NCBI GenBank assembly: GCA_910588235.1
Contig: CAJUOQ010000037.1
Location: 1-18,973, forward strand
Reading direction: 5' to 3'
DNA length: 18,973 nucleotides
Source of the DNA: an uncultured Atopostipes sp.
Lineage (GTDB): Bacteria > Bacillota > Bacilli > Lactobacillales > Carnobacteriaceae_A
Positions 1 through 7,446 of the stretch are shown here, one piece after another. The notes below the pieces were generated by a model. It was given only the letters and a program-made list of their open reading frames with translations, had not been told where the DNA came from and ran no database searches. Every line of letters starts with the position of its first letter. Positions within the stretch are counted from its first letter, which is position 1. A program made the position numbers and the translations under genes.

Positions 1-72
1 CCAAAAGCGTCTGTCAAACCAATCGAACAAAGAAAGTTGTAAAAATTACGCATTATCAGAGGAGTGATGAAA

Positions 73-2718
73 TTGGCAAAGGAAATTGAAATGTCAACAA
101 AATATCAGCCGAATCAAGTCGAAGCGGGTAAATATGAAAAATGGGTGGATTTAGGGTTATTTAAACCGAGTGAAGATCACGAATCGGAGCCTTATTCAGT
201 CGTTATTCCACCACCGAACGTTACCGGTAAACTGCATTTAGGACATGCTTGGGACACGACGCTACAAGATATTATTGTTCGCCAAAAACGAATGCAAGGT
301 TACGATACCCTCTGGGTACCAGGAATGGACCATGCAGGGATTGCGACGCAAGCGAAAGTAGAAGAGAAATTAAAAGAAGAAGGCACCAACCGTCATGAAT
401 TAGGACGCGAAAAATTCTTGGAAGAAGCCTGGTCTTGGAAAGAAGAATATGCTTCAAGTATCCGTGAACAGTGGGGTAAAGTAGGGCTATCTGTTGATTA
501 TAGCCGGGAACGCTTTACTTTAGACGAAGGTTTAAGTGAAGCTGTCACTAAAGTTTTTGTTGATTTATATAATCAAGATAAAATTTATCGTGGCGAGTAT
601 ATTATTAACTGGGACCCACAAGCGCAAACAGCTCTTTCAGATATTGAAGTTGAGCACGAAGAAATTCAAGGGGCTTTCTACCATATGAAATATCCGTTAG
701 CGGATGGTAGTGGGTATTTAGAAATTGCGACCACACGACCAGAAACAATGCTCGGAGACACGGCTGTGGCAGTGCATCCTGACGACGAACGTTATCAACA
801 ATATATCGGAAAAACAGCGATCTTACCGCTCATGAATCGGGAATTACCGATTGTTGGGGACACTTATGTCGATCGTGAATTTGGGACAGGGGTTGTAAAA
901 ATTACTCCGGCACATGACCCGAATGACTTTGACATTGGGAACCGTCATGATTTAGAGCGTTTAAACGTAATGAATCCAGATGGTACGATGAATGAAAACG
1001 CAGGGAAATACGAAGGTCTCGATCGTTTTGAAGCGCGTAAAAAAGTGATTGAAGATTTAGACGCGGAAGGTTTACTTGTCGATGTGGAAGAAATGACCCA
1101 CAGTGTCGGCCACTCTGAGCGAACAGGTGTAGTCGTAGAACCAAGACTGTCTACCCAATGGTTCGTACGCATGGATGAACTCGCACAAAAATCGTTACAC
1201 AATCAAAAAACCGCGAATAAAGTGCATTTCTATCCAGAACGTTTTGAAAAAACATTTACAAACTGGATGGAAGAGGTGCATGACTGGGTCATCTCACGTC
1301 AATTATGGTGGGGTCATCGTATTCCCGCTTGGTACCACAAGGAAACAGGCGAAGTTTATGTGGGCGAAGAAGCACCGAAAGATATTGAAAACTGGGCACA
1401 AGATGAAGATGTTCTTGACACTTGGTTCAGTTCTGCCTTATGGCCATTTACAACAATGGGCTGGCCCGATAAAGACAACCCTGACTTCCAACGTTACTAC
1501 CCAACGAATACTTTAGTTACAGGTTACGACATTATTTTCTTCTGGGTAGCGCGTATGATTTTCCAAGGGTTAGAGTTTACCGGCGAGCGTCCTTTTGAAA
1601 ATGTATTACTCCATGGTTTAATTCGAGACGAGCAAGGTCGTAAAATGAGTAAATCACTCGGAAACGGGATTGACCCGATGGATGTTATCGATCAATATGG
1701 GGCTGACGCTTTACGTTGGTTCTTAACGACCGGTTCAACACCCGGACAAGATGTTCGTTTCAGTTATGAAAAAGTAGAATCTGCTTGGAATTTCATCAAC
1801 AAGATCTGGAACGCAAGCCGATACGTGATTATGAATTTAGAAGACTTTGAATTTGAAGATATGGATCTAACCGGTGAAAAAACACTGGCAGATCGTTGGA
1901 TTCTGGCTCGACTCAATGAGACGATTGCTCATGTGACGGACCGCTTTGAAAAATTTGAATTTGGAGAAGCCGGTCGTGCGCTTTATAGTTTCATTTGGGA
2001 TGATTATTGTGACTGGTACATTGAAATGTCCAAAGAAATTCTAAATGAAGGCACCGATGAGCAAAAATTAACAACGCGCAGTATCTTAACTTATGTGTTA
2101 GATCAGACGCTACGTCTCTTGCACCCAATTATGCCATTTGTGACCGAAGAAATTTGGCAACATTTACCACATGATGGTGAATCGATTGTAGTGGCTGACT
2201 ACCCAGAAGTTCATGAGGAATTTACGGATGAAGAAGCGCGCTCAAATATGAATATGTTGATTGAACTGATTAAAGCCGTGCGCAATATCCGTCAAGAAGT
2301 GAACCGTCCGATTTCAAAACCGGTCGATATCATGGTAAAAGCGAACACGGAAGACATCAGAGCGATGCTGGAGCAGAACCAATCCTTTATCGTGCGCTTC
2401 TGTAACCCAGATGAGCTAACAATCGCGACAGAAATCACTGTACCGGATGAAGTGATGACCGCTGTGATTAAAGGAGCTGAGCTTTACCTCCCACTGGAAG
2501 GATTAGTGGATATTCAAGAAGAACTGGCTCGTTTAGAAAAAGAGTTAGAAAAATGGTCTTCCGAAATTAAACGGGCGCAAGGAAAATTAAACAACCAACA
2601 ATTTGTGGAAAATGCTCCGGAAAAAATTGTTCAAGAAGAACGAGACAAAGAACAAGAATACCAAGACCGTTACCAAGCGGTCGAAGAACAAATGGAAAAA
2701 TTAAAGCAATTAGACTAA
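73..2718 (+). CDS. valS: Valyl-tRNA synthetase (ValRS)
   Basis: Cytoplasmic class I aminoacyl-tRNA synthetase that charges tRNA-Val and hydrolyses misacylated Thr-tRNA-Val. Visible features: the HIGH-type ATP motif HLGH at residues 55-58 after PPNVTGK, the CP1 editing-domain signature TTRPETMLGD at about 220-229, the KMSKS loop at 524-528, an anticodon-binding domain around 640-780, and a C-terminal coiled-coil arm (about 815-880) rich in Glu, Lys and Gln. The 881-residue length is normal for the family. Start choice: AGAGGAG at 58-64 lies 8 nt before TTG 73. ATG 67 would be only 2 nt from it, so TTG is preferred. ATG 91, with AAAGGA at 78-83, is an alternative. In many Firmicutes folC follows valS; here a HAD phosphatase follows. 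A T-box leader is typical for this gene, but only 72 nt of upstream sequence are present and none can be recognised. Confidence 0.97.
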   Translation: MAKEIEMSTKYQPNQVEAGKYEKWVDLGLFKPSEDHESEPYSVVIPPPNVTGKLHLGHAWDTTLQDIIVRQKRMQGYDTLWVPGMDHAGIATQAKVEEKLKEEGTNRHELGREKFLEEAWSWKEEYASSIREQWGKVGLSVDYSRERFTLDEGLSEAVTKVFVDLYNQDKIYRGEYIINWDPQAQTALSDIEVEHEEIQGAFYHMKYPLADGSGYLEIATTRPETMLGDTAVAVHPDDERYQQYIGKTAILPLMNRELPIVGDTYVDREFGTGVVKITPAHDPNDFDIGNRHDLERLNVMNPDGTMNENAGKYEGLDRFEARKKVIEDLDAEGLLVDVEEMTHSVGHSERTGVVVEPRLSTQWFVRMDELAQKSLHNQKTANKVHFYPERFEKTFTNWMEEVHDWVISRQLWWGHRIPAWYHKETGEVYVGEEAPKDIENWAQDEDVLDTWFSSALWPFTTMGWPDKDNPDFQRYYPTNTLVTGYDIIFFWVARMIFQGLEFTGERPFENVLLHGLIRDEQGRKMSKSLGNGIDPMDVIDQYGADALRWFLTTGSTPGQDVRFSYEKVESAWNFINKIWNASRYVIMNLEDFEFEDMDLTGEKTLADRWILARLNETIAHVTDRFEKFEFGEAGRALYSFIWDDYCDWYIEMSKEILNEGTDEQKLTTRSILTYVLDQTLRLLHPIMPFVTEEIWQHLPHDGESIVVADYPEVHEEFTDEEARSNMNMLIELIKAVRNIRQEVNRPISKPVDIMVKANTEDIRAMLEQNQSFIVRFCNPDELTIATEITVPDEVMTAVIKGAELYLPLEGLVDIQEELARLEKELEKWSSEIKRAQGKLNNQQFVENAPEKIVQEERDKEQEYQDRYQAVEEQMEKLKQLD

Positions 2719-2743
2719 GATAGACACGATAAGGAGCGATGGC

Positions 2744-3409
2744 ATGCAGGAAGTACAAGCCGTGATTTTTGATATGGATGGCTTAATGTTTGATACGGAA
2801 AAAATTTATTATCAAGCCGGACAAGAAACGGCCGATGCCCTCGGAATGCCTTATTCATGGGCGGTGTATGAACAAATGGTGGGAGCCGGCGATGAGGAGT
2901 ATCAGCAGCGGATGCGAGCCCTGTATCCCGACTATGAATTATTGGAACAATTTTTTAGTGCAAGTGCTAAACGACTGGAAGAATTGTTATTAAACGGTCC
3001 CGTTGCTAAAAAAGATGGCCTACTTGAAGTGTTACATTATTTAGAAAGACAGAATATCCCGGCGGTCGTTGCCTCGAGCACGCGTCGGGAAATAGTGGAC
3101 CACTTACTGAAACGGTTAGAAGTAGCGGTTTATTTTAAAGCAGTGGTTGGAGGCGATGAAGTCCCGACCGCAAAACCGGCGCCTGATATTTTCCAAAAAG
3201 CTTTTTCAAAGACCGGCGTTGCGGATAAAGAAAAGGTTTTGATCTTAGAAGATTCTAAAAACGGACTCCGGGCCGCTGCGCGCGCCAACATTCCAGCGCT
3301 GTTGATTCCGGATCTCCTGGCACCGGATGCTGAAATGAAAGAAAAAGCTCTCGCTGTTTTGCCTGACTTACACCACGTGATTGCTTTTATAGAAAATAGA
3401 AATGAATAA
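2744..3409 (+). CDS. HAD-superfamily hydrolase, beta-phosphoglucomutase-like (subfamily IA)
   Basis: Predicted Mg2+-dependent phosphatase or phosphomutase of the haloacid dehalogenase superfamily, 221 residues. Motif I is FDMDG with nucleophile D10 and acid/base D12. Motif II is VASST with S111. The motif III lysine is K144 in TAKPAPDIF, and motif IV is EDSKNG with E169 and D170. The helical insertion between motifs I and II (about residues 18-95) is a C1-type cap, as in beta-phosphoglucomutase and related sugar-phosphate phosphatases. It begins 25 nt after valS with AAGGAG at 2731-2736, so it is probably co-transcribed with valS and ends at the terminator near 3441. The substrate cannot be deduced from sequence; sugar phosphates or other small phosphomonoesters are plausible. 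The family assignment is firm, the specific function is not. Confidence 0.9.
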   Translation: MQEVQAVIFDMDGLMFDTEKIYYQAGQETADALGMPYSWAVYEQMVGAGDEEYQQRMRALYPDYELLEQFFSASAKRLEELLLNGPVAKKDGLLEVLHYLERQNIPAVVASSTRREIVDHLLKRLEVAVYFKAVVGGDEVPTAKPAPDIFQKAFSKTGVADKEKVLILEDSKNGLRAAARANIPALLIPDLLAPDAEMKEKALAVLPDLHHVIAFIENRNE

Positions 3410-3440
3410 TTTCTTTTTAAAAATTTTCGAATATTTAGCA

Positions 3441-3490
3441 AGCATTTCCTTCTCTTGTTTTTGAGAATAAGGGGGAGGAAATGCTTTTTT
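3441..3490 (+). terminator. Rho-independent terminator after valS-HAD
   Basis: Left arm AGCATTTCCTTCTC (3441-3454) pairs with GGGGAGGAAATGCT (3472-3485), a 14-bp stem with two G-U pairs, followed by a run of six T. It lies about 30 nt after the HAD gene and separates that unit from radC. Confidence 0.88.
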
Positions 3491-3593
3491 GTTTATTTAA
3501 AAAGAATTTAAATTTTTTTCGTGAAAATTGGAAATTCTTGCAAATATTATTAATAGGGACACTAATAACTTTGGAAAAAGAAAGGAATTTTTC

Positions 3594-4286
3594 ATGGAGA
3601 AAAAAACACCAACGAATATTCAACTGATTCCCATCGATGATCGACCGCGAGAACGAATGGAAAACTATGGACCACAAGCGCTAGCGGATCATGAACTGTT
3701 AGCCATTCTTTTACGGACAGGCACCCGCGAGCAAAATGTGGTGGATATTTCCTTAGGCGTCTTAAAGGAACTGGAGCACCTTTATCATTTTCGCCATGTT
3801 TCGATGCAGGAGCTGATGGAAATTCCAGGGATTGGGCGCGTAAAAGCTATTGAATTACTAGCAGCGATCGAATTTGGCAAGCGCATTGCCCGGAGTTCGC
3901 AAGTGAAGGAAGGAACGGTGCTGTCGAGTAGTTGGGTGGGGAACTATTTAATCAAGGAAATGAGTGGGCTAACGCAAGAACATGTGCTGGCTCTGTATTT
4001 AAATACAAAAAATGAAATTATCAAAAAGGAAACTCTTTTTATTGGTTCCTTGAATACAAGTGTCGCGCATCCACGGGAGATTTTTAAAGCCGCTGTCCGT
4101 TATTCGGCCGCGCGTATTATCTTAGCGCATAATCATCCATCGGGAAGTGTTGAACCGTCAGAAGCGGATTTTGGTTTTACGAGAAGAGTCGTGGATTCTG
4201 GAGAGATGATCGGGATTGAAGTGATTGATCATATTATTGTCGGAGAAAATGAATATTTGAGTTTACGTGAAGAAGGATTAATGTAA
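3594..4286 (+). CDS. radC: RadC family JAB/MPN-domain protein
   Basis: RadC-like protein of 230 residues. The N-terminal part contains the family opening DDRPRERMENYG (15-26) and a helix-hairpin-helix, IPGIGRVKA (77-85). The C-terminal JAB/MPN domain (about 105-230) carries the metal-binding signature H179-N-H181-PSG with D192. The family was named for a DNA-repair phenotype that was later attributed to another gene, so its real role is uncertain; a zinc-dependent hydrolase or a DNA-associated activity is inferred from the domains. Start choice: ATG 3594 has AAAGGA at 3581-3586, and the N-terminus then matches family proteins; the in-frame TTG at 3528 has no ribosome binding site and would add 22 unrelated residues. 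No convincing promoter was found between the upstream terminator and the start. Confidence 0.93.
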   Translation: MEKKTPTNIQLIPIDDRPRERMENYGPQALADHELLAILLRTGTREQNVVDISLGVLKELEHLYHFRHVSMQELMEIPGIGRVKAIELLAAIEFGKRIARSSQVKEGTVLSSSWVGNYLIKEMSGLTQEHVLALYLNTKNEIIKKETLFIGSLNTSVAHPREIFKAAVRYSAARIILAHNHPSGSVEPSEADFGFTRRVVDSGEMIGIEVIDHIIVGENEYLSLREEGLM

Positions 4287-4364
4287 GGGCATCCTTATTT
4301 GAGGGACTTTCAATGTACAAATTGGAGATTTTGTTCTTTTTTTGTAAATAAAAAGGGATAATGC

Positions 4365-4393
4365 TTGATGTTTAAAAAAATGCATGGTATTAT
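4365..4393 (+). promoter_or_regulatory. Sigma-A promoter of the cold-shock gene
   Basis: TTGATG (4365-4370) is separated by exactly 17 bp from TATTAT (4388-4393). The predicted start near 4400 gives an untranslated leader of about 107 nt before the csp ATG. Long leaders are typical of cold-shock genes. Confidence 0.8.
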
Positions 4394-4425
4394 TGATTTA
4401 GCATTTTAGTAAGGAAGGAAAGACG

Positions 4426-4485
4426 ATGTATCTCAATGCATTCCAATTCGTACCTTGCAAATATGTGAAATTATATTGTGCATAA
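4426..4485 (+). CDS. Putative 19-codon upstream ORF in the cold-shock leader
   Basis: ATG 4426 is preceded by the purine-rich AAGGAAGGAA at 4411-4420, with a 5-nt spacer. It opens a frame of 19 codons ending at TAA 4483-4485. The peptide would read MYLNAFQFVPCKYVKLYCA, aromatic-rich with two cysteines. It lies wholly within the predicted csp leader, and its stop codon is 5 nt before the csp ribosome binding site (4491-4497). I recognise no homologue. It may be a translated regulatory ORF whose translation remodels the leader (see findings), or a chance ORF next to a purine run. Only the ribosome-binding site and the position support it. Confidence 0.4.
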   Translation: MYLNAFQFVPCKYVKLYCA

Positions 4486-4507
4486 GGCACGAGGAGGAAC
4501 AAGTAAT

Positions 4508-4708
4508 ATGGAAACAGGAACAGTAAAATGGTTTAACGCAGAAAAAGGTTTTGGATTTATCGAACGTGAAGGTGCAGACGACGTATTCGTACACTTCTCT
4601 GCAATCAACGAAGAAGGATTCAAAACATTAGAAGAAGGTCAAACAGTTACTTTCGATATTGAAGAAGGCGACCGTGGACCACAAGCAGCTAACGTAGAAA
4701 AAGCTTAA
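4508..4708 (+). CDS. cspA: Cold-shock protein (CspA family)
   Basis: Single-stranded nucleic-acid-binding protein of 66 residues, a complete cold-shock domain. The RNA-binding motifs are intact: RNP1 KGFGFI at 13-18 and RNP2 VFVHF at 26-30, after the typical opening TGTVKWFN. Family members act as RNA chaperones that keep mRNA unstructured, either at low temperature or constitutively. The start is ATG 4508 with GAGGAGG at 4491-4497; an upstream in-frame GTG at 4478 is rejected because the extra residues are absent from the family and that region overlaps the ribosome binding site. It is monocistronic: it has its own near-consensus promoter at 4365, a long leader and a terminator at 4751. Which csp paralogue it is, and whether it is cold-induced, cannot be told from the sequence. 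Confidence 0.96.
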   Translation: METGTVKWFNAEKGFGFIEREGADDVFVHFSAINEEGFKTLEEGQTVTFDIEEGDRGPQAANVEKA

Positions 4709-4727
4709 TTCTAATATAAAAACTTAC

Positions 4728-4746
4728 TTGTAAATTAAATTTACAA
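4728..4746 (+). repeat. A/T-rich perfect palindrome after csp
   Basis: TTGTAAAT (4728-4735) and ATTTACAA (4739-4746) form a perfect 8-bp inverted repeat with a 3-nt loop. It lies directly between the csp stop codon and the terminator. It might be an RNA-stabilising 3' hairpin or a protein-binding site; function unknown. Confidence 0.5.
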
Positions 4747-4750
4747 AGAA

Positions 4751-4785
4751 AAGACCGAGGAGGCATCATTGTCCCTCGGTTTTAT
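4751..4785 (+). terminator. Rho-independent terminator after csp
   Basis: ACCGAGG (4754-4760) pairs with CCTCGGT (4774-4780). The stem is extended by flanking A/T pairs and followed by a T-rich run (TTTTATTATTTT). It ends the csp transcript ahead of the mreB region. Confidence 0.88.
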
Positions 4786-4977
4786 TATTTTCTAAACCTA
4801 TATTTTTACATATTTCTTGACTTTTTCTATATTCTTAATGCAAATGCCTTGAAAAAACGTTACAATAAATAAAGTGTAATATGTATCGAGTAAGTCGTGG
4901 ATACAACCACCCAAAATAAATTAAAACTTAACTCAAAATATTTAAAATGATTTTGAATAACAAAGGAGAAAATTTTC

Positions 4978-5991
4978 ATGGTCTTATCGTTATTTGGTAA
5001 AAAACGAATCGGGATTGATTTAGGAACAGCGAATACAAACGTTTATGTGGAAGGTAAAGGGATTGTAACAGGTGAGCCTTCTGTAATTGCGATGGAAAAA
5101 GATTCAGGAGACATTGTCGCCGTTGGTAAAGACGCGCAGAATATGATCGGGCGTACGCCGGGAAGTATTGTTGCGACTCGTCCAATGAAAGATGGTGTAA
5201 TCGCTGACTTTGATACGACCGCTGCAATGATGGAATACTTCATCAATAAAGTCGGCAGTCGTTTTGGACAAAAGCCTTCTGTGGTGATTTGTGTGCCGGG
5301 CGGCGGAACAGAAGTAGAGAAAAGAGCGGTCATCGATGCAGCCATGATGGCAGGTGCTCGCGAAGCTTTCTTAATTGAAGAACCTTTTGCGGCAGCGATT
5401 GGAGCAGATCTTCCCGTCAACGAACCAACAGGAAGTATGGTGGTTGATATTGGTGGCGGTACGACCGATGTCGCGACCATTTCATTAGGTGGAGTGGTTT
5501 CAAGCAACATGAATCGCTCAGCTGGAGATGCCATGGATGAAGCGATTATTTCTCATATCCGCAATAAATTTAACCTATTAATTGGTGAACGATCCGCCGA
5601 ATCTGTGAAAAAAGAACTCGGGTCAGCTTCCTTAGAAGCCGCGAAAGAATTAGAGAGTACCGAAATTCGTGGTCGTGATTTAGTGACCGGTTTACCAAAA
5701 ACAATAACGATGGATGCCGTTGAGGTTAGCGAAGCGATTCAAGAAGTCGTGGCTGATATCATTGGAATTGTAAAAGAGACCCTTGAACAAACCCCTCCAG
5801 AAATTTCAGCAGACGTCATCGACCGAGGCATTGTTTTAACAGGTGGAGGCGCGCTATTGGATAGCTTAACCGAAGCCATTTCTGATGCTGTAGATGTCCC
5901 GGTATTTGTCGCTAATGATCCATTAAACTGTGTGGCGCTAGGGACAGGCATTGCACTTTCTCAAATTGAAGTTTTACAAAAGAGAAAATAA
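4978..5991 (+). CDS. mreB: Rod-shape-determining protein MreB
   Basis: Bacterial actin homologue (337 residues) that forms membrane-bound filaments directing lateral cell-wall synthesis. The actin-fold nucleotide motifs are intact: phosphate 1 GIDLGTANTNVYV at 12-24, phosphate 2 VVDIGGGTTDVA at 155-166, and adenosine motif LTGGGALL at 287-294. The N-terminus MVLSLFGKKR could be the membrane-binding segment. Placement directly before mreC and mreD supports MreB over the paralogues Mbl and MreBH, although sequence alone does not settle it. AAAGGAG at 4962-4968, 9 nt before the ATG, fixes the start. It is the first gene of the mreBCD-minCD unit. The 197 nt between the csp terminator and mreB must contain the promoter, but TTGACT (4817), TTGAAA (4849) and TACAAT (4861) do not pair at a standard spacing. 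Confidence 0.96.
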   Translation: MVLSLFGKKRIGIDLGTANTNVYVEGKGIVTGEPSVIAMEKDSGDIVAVGKDAQNMIGRTPGSIVATRPMKDGVIADFDTTAAMMEYFINKVGSRFGQKPSVVICVPGGGTEVEKRAVIDAAMMAGAREAFLIEEPFAAAIGADLPVNEPTGSMVVDIGGGTTDVATISLGGVVSSNMNRSAGDAMDEAIISHIRNKFNLLIGERSAESVKKELGSASLEAAKELESTEIRGRDLVTGLPKTITMDAVEVSEAIQEVVADIIGIVKETLEQTPPEISADVIDRGIVLTGGGALLDSLTEAISDAVDVPVFVANDPLNCVALGTGIALSQIEVLQKRK

Positions 5992-6026
5992 AGTAAAAAT
6001 AATAAGGAAGTGTGAGGAGTGAGAGG

Positions 6027-6899
6027 TTGAAGAACTTTTTCGATAATAAAAAACTAATCACTTTATTAGTTAGCTTTATTTTTTTTATAGGAATTTTATG
6101 GTTTTCATTTAGTCATTTTGGATCGCCCCCTTATTTTCAAAAAATAACGAGTGACATGACTGCAGTTGTGGGACGGGTATTTTCAGCCCCTGTCAACGCT
6201 TTAAATAGTTTTTTCTCTGATGTTAATCATTTACAAGATACCTTTGAAGAAAATCAACGTTTAAAGCAAGAGGTCGATCGCTTAGCAGAAACGCAAGCTG
6301 AAATTACATCGCTAAATGAAGAAAATGAAAGTTTAAAAGAAGAATTAGATTTACAGTCAACATTAACCGATTATAATGCTGTGACTGGTTCTGTTATTGC
6401 TCGTAATCCAGATCGCTGGGTGGATCAACTCATTATTGATCGCGGCAGTACGGATGGTCTGCAAAATGGGATGTCCGTCATGTCGAATAACGGTTTAATC
6501 GGACGAGTAGCAGAAGTGAACCCAACCAGTGCTAAAGTGACACTTTTAACCGCCAATGAAGAAGCGGCGGTCTTAACAAGTACAGAAATTGTCCAAGAAG
6601 ACGAAACCATTTATGGCGTCATTAATGGTTTTGATATCGATCGTGGCAATTTAGTCATGGAACAAATTACATCTGATGCAACGATTGAAGAGGGGACAGA
6701 TGTGGTGACTTCCGGTTTAGGTGGTCTCGTTCCTCGTGGTTTATTAGTCGGAACAGTCGCTGAAGTCTCTCTTGATCGACATGGACTCGGTCAACGAGTA
6801 TACATTGAACCGGCTGCTGATTTTGAAAATATTCGATTTGTGACCATCATTAATCGAGAAGCAGAAACAGTGAGTGACGCGGATGAAGAAAGCGAGTAG
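6027..6899 (+). CDS. mreC: Rod-shape-determining protein MreC
   Basis: Bitopic membrane protein of the elongasome (290 residues) that links cytoplasmic MreB to extracellular penicillin-binding proteins. It has a short cytoplasmic tail, one transmembrane helix at about 9-28, a coiled coil at about 66-112 (Glu/Leu heptads), and a beta-rich extracellular domain from about 115. The acidic C-terminal tail (SDADEESE) is unremarkable. Start choice: TTG 6027 has GAGGAG at 6014-6019 with a 7-nt spacer and gives the family opening MKNFFDNKKL. The in-frame GTG at 6012 lies within the ribosome binding site. It follows mreB by 35 nt and precedes mreD by 7 nt, as expected for one operon. Confidence 0.93.
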   Translation: MKNFFDNKKLITLLVSFIFFIGILWFSFSHFGSPPYFQKITSDMTAVVGRVFSAPVNALNSFFSDVNHLQDTFEENQRLKQEVDRLAETQAEITSLNEENESLKEELDLQSTLTDYNAVTGSVIARNPDRWVDQLIIDRGSTDGLQNGMSVMSNNGLIGRVAEVNPTSAKVTLLTANEEAAVLTSTEIVQEDETIYGVINGFDIDRGNLVMEQITSDATIEEGTDVVTSGLGGLVPRGLLVGTVAEVSLDRHGLGQRVYIEPAADFENIRFVTIINREAETVSDADEESE

Positions 6900-6906
6900 G
6901 ATTTAA

Positions 6907-7437
6907 GTGAATCATTGGAAACAAACCCTCTTACCCCTCTTATTGATGTTTTCATCCGTTTTGTTGGATGGATTTATAGCCAGCTATTGGGCCTCAACGT
7001 TGGATACGAATATTGGATTAGTTGTTCCCAGAATTATTCTATTAATACTTATTATTTTAAGTTTTCACTATAAAGAGAGTTTTATGTTAGGGAGTGCCGC
7101 AGCGTTTGGTTTTATGATGGATGCTTATTACTTAGGATTTTTAGGCGTTTATATGGTGTCATTTATGCTGGTCGTAACGATCGTTTCTAACCTAAAACAA
7201 ATCATTCAACCGAATGTTTTATCTTATACATTGGTTTCAATTTTAGGCATAACCGCTGCGGAATTGGTTGTTTATGGATTGATGCGTATCTTAAGCATCA
7301 CAACCATTTCATTCCAAGTATTTGTAGTATCTAGATTGAGTGCAACATTACTGTTTAATGGACTCGCAATGTTGCTGTTCAGTTATTTCATTCATCGTTT
7401 AGTCGTGAATACGTTGAGTGAATCAGAAAATAGGTAG
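6907..7437 (+). CDS. mreD: Rod-shape-determining protein MreD
   Basis: Integral membrane protein of 176 residues, consisting almost entirely of hydrophobic helices (about five to six, covering roughly residues 5-27, 33-53, 58-95, 101-127 and 137-168). MreD works with MreC and MreB in cell elongation. Primary sequence is poorly conserved in this family, so the assignment rests on length, hydrophobicity and position directly after mreC. It starts at GTG 6907 with only a weak AGGA 5 nt upstream, which suggests translational coupling to mreC, whose stop lies 7 nt earlier. The MDAYYLGFLGVY segment in the middle helix resembles the conserved MreD core. Confidence 0.9.
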   Translation: MNHWKQTLLPLLLMFSSVLLDGFIASYWASTLDTNIGLVVPRIILLILIILSFHYKESFMLGSAAAFGFMMDAYYLGFLGVYMVSFMLVVTIVSNLKQIIQPNVLSYTLVSILGITAAELVVYGLMRILSITTISFQVFVVSRLSATLLFNGLAMLLFSYFIHRLVVNTLSESENR

Positions 7438-7446
7438 GTGTATGAA

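Noticed and set aside
1..72. T-box riboswitch before valS
   Set aside because: Expected from knowledge of valS in Firmicutes, but the 72 nt present show no terminator stem or recognisable T-box sequence; any such element would lie outside the window.
4317..4343. Terminator after radC (ACAAA with TTTGT, then T run)
   Set aside because: The stem is only five base pairs, nearly all A-T; too weak to call.
5043..5534. Minus-strand ORF of 163 codons inside mreB
   Set aside because: Shadow of the conserved mreB frame, with low-complexity Ser/Pro/Ala composition and no start signals.
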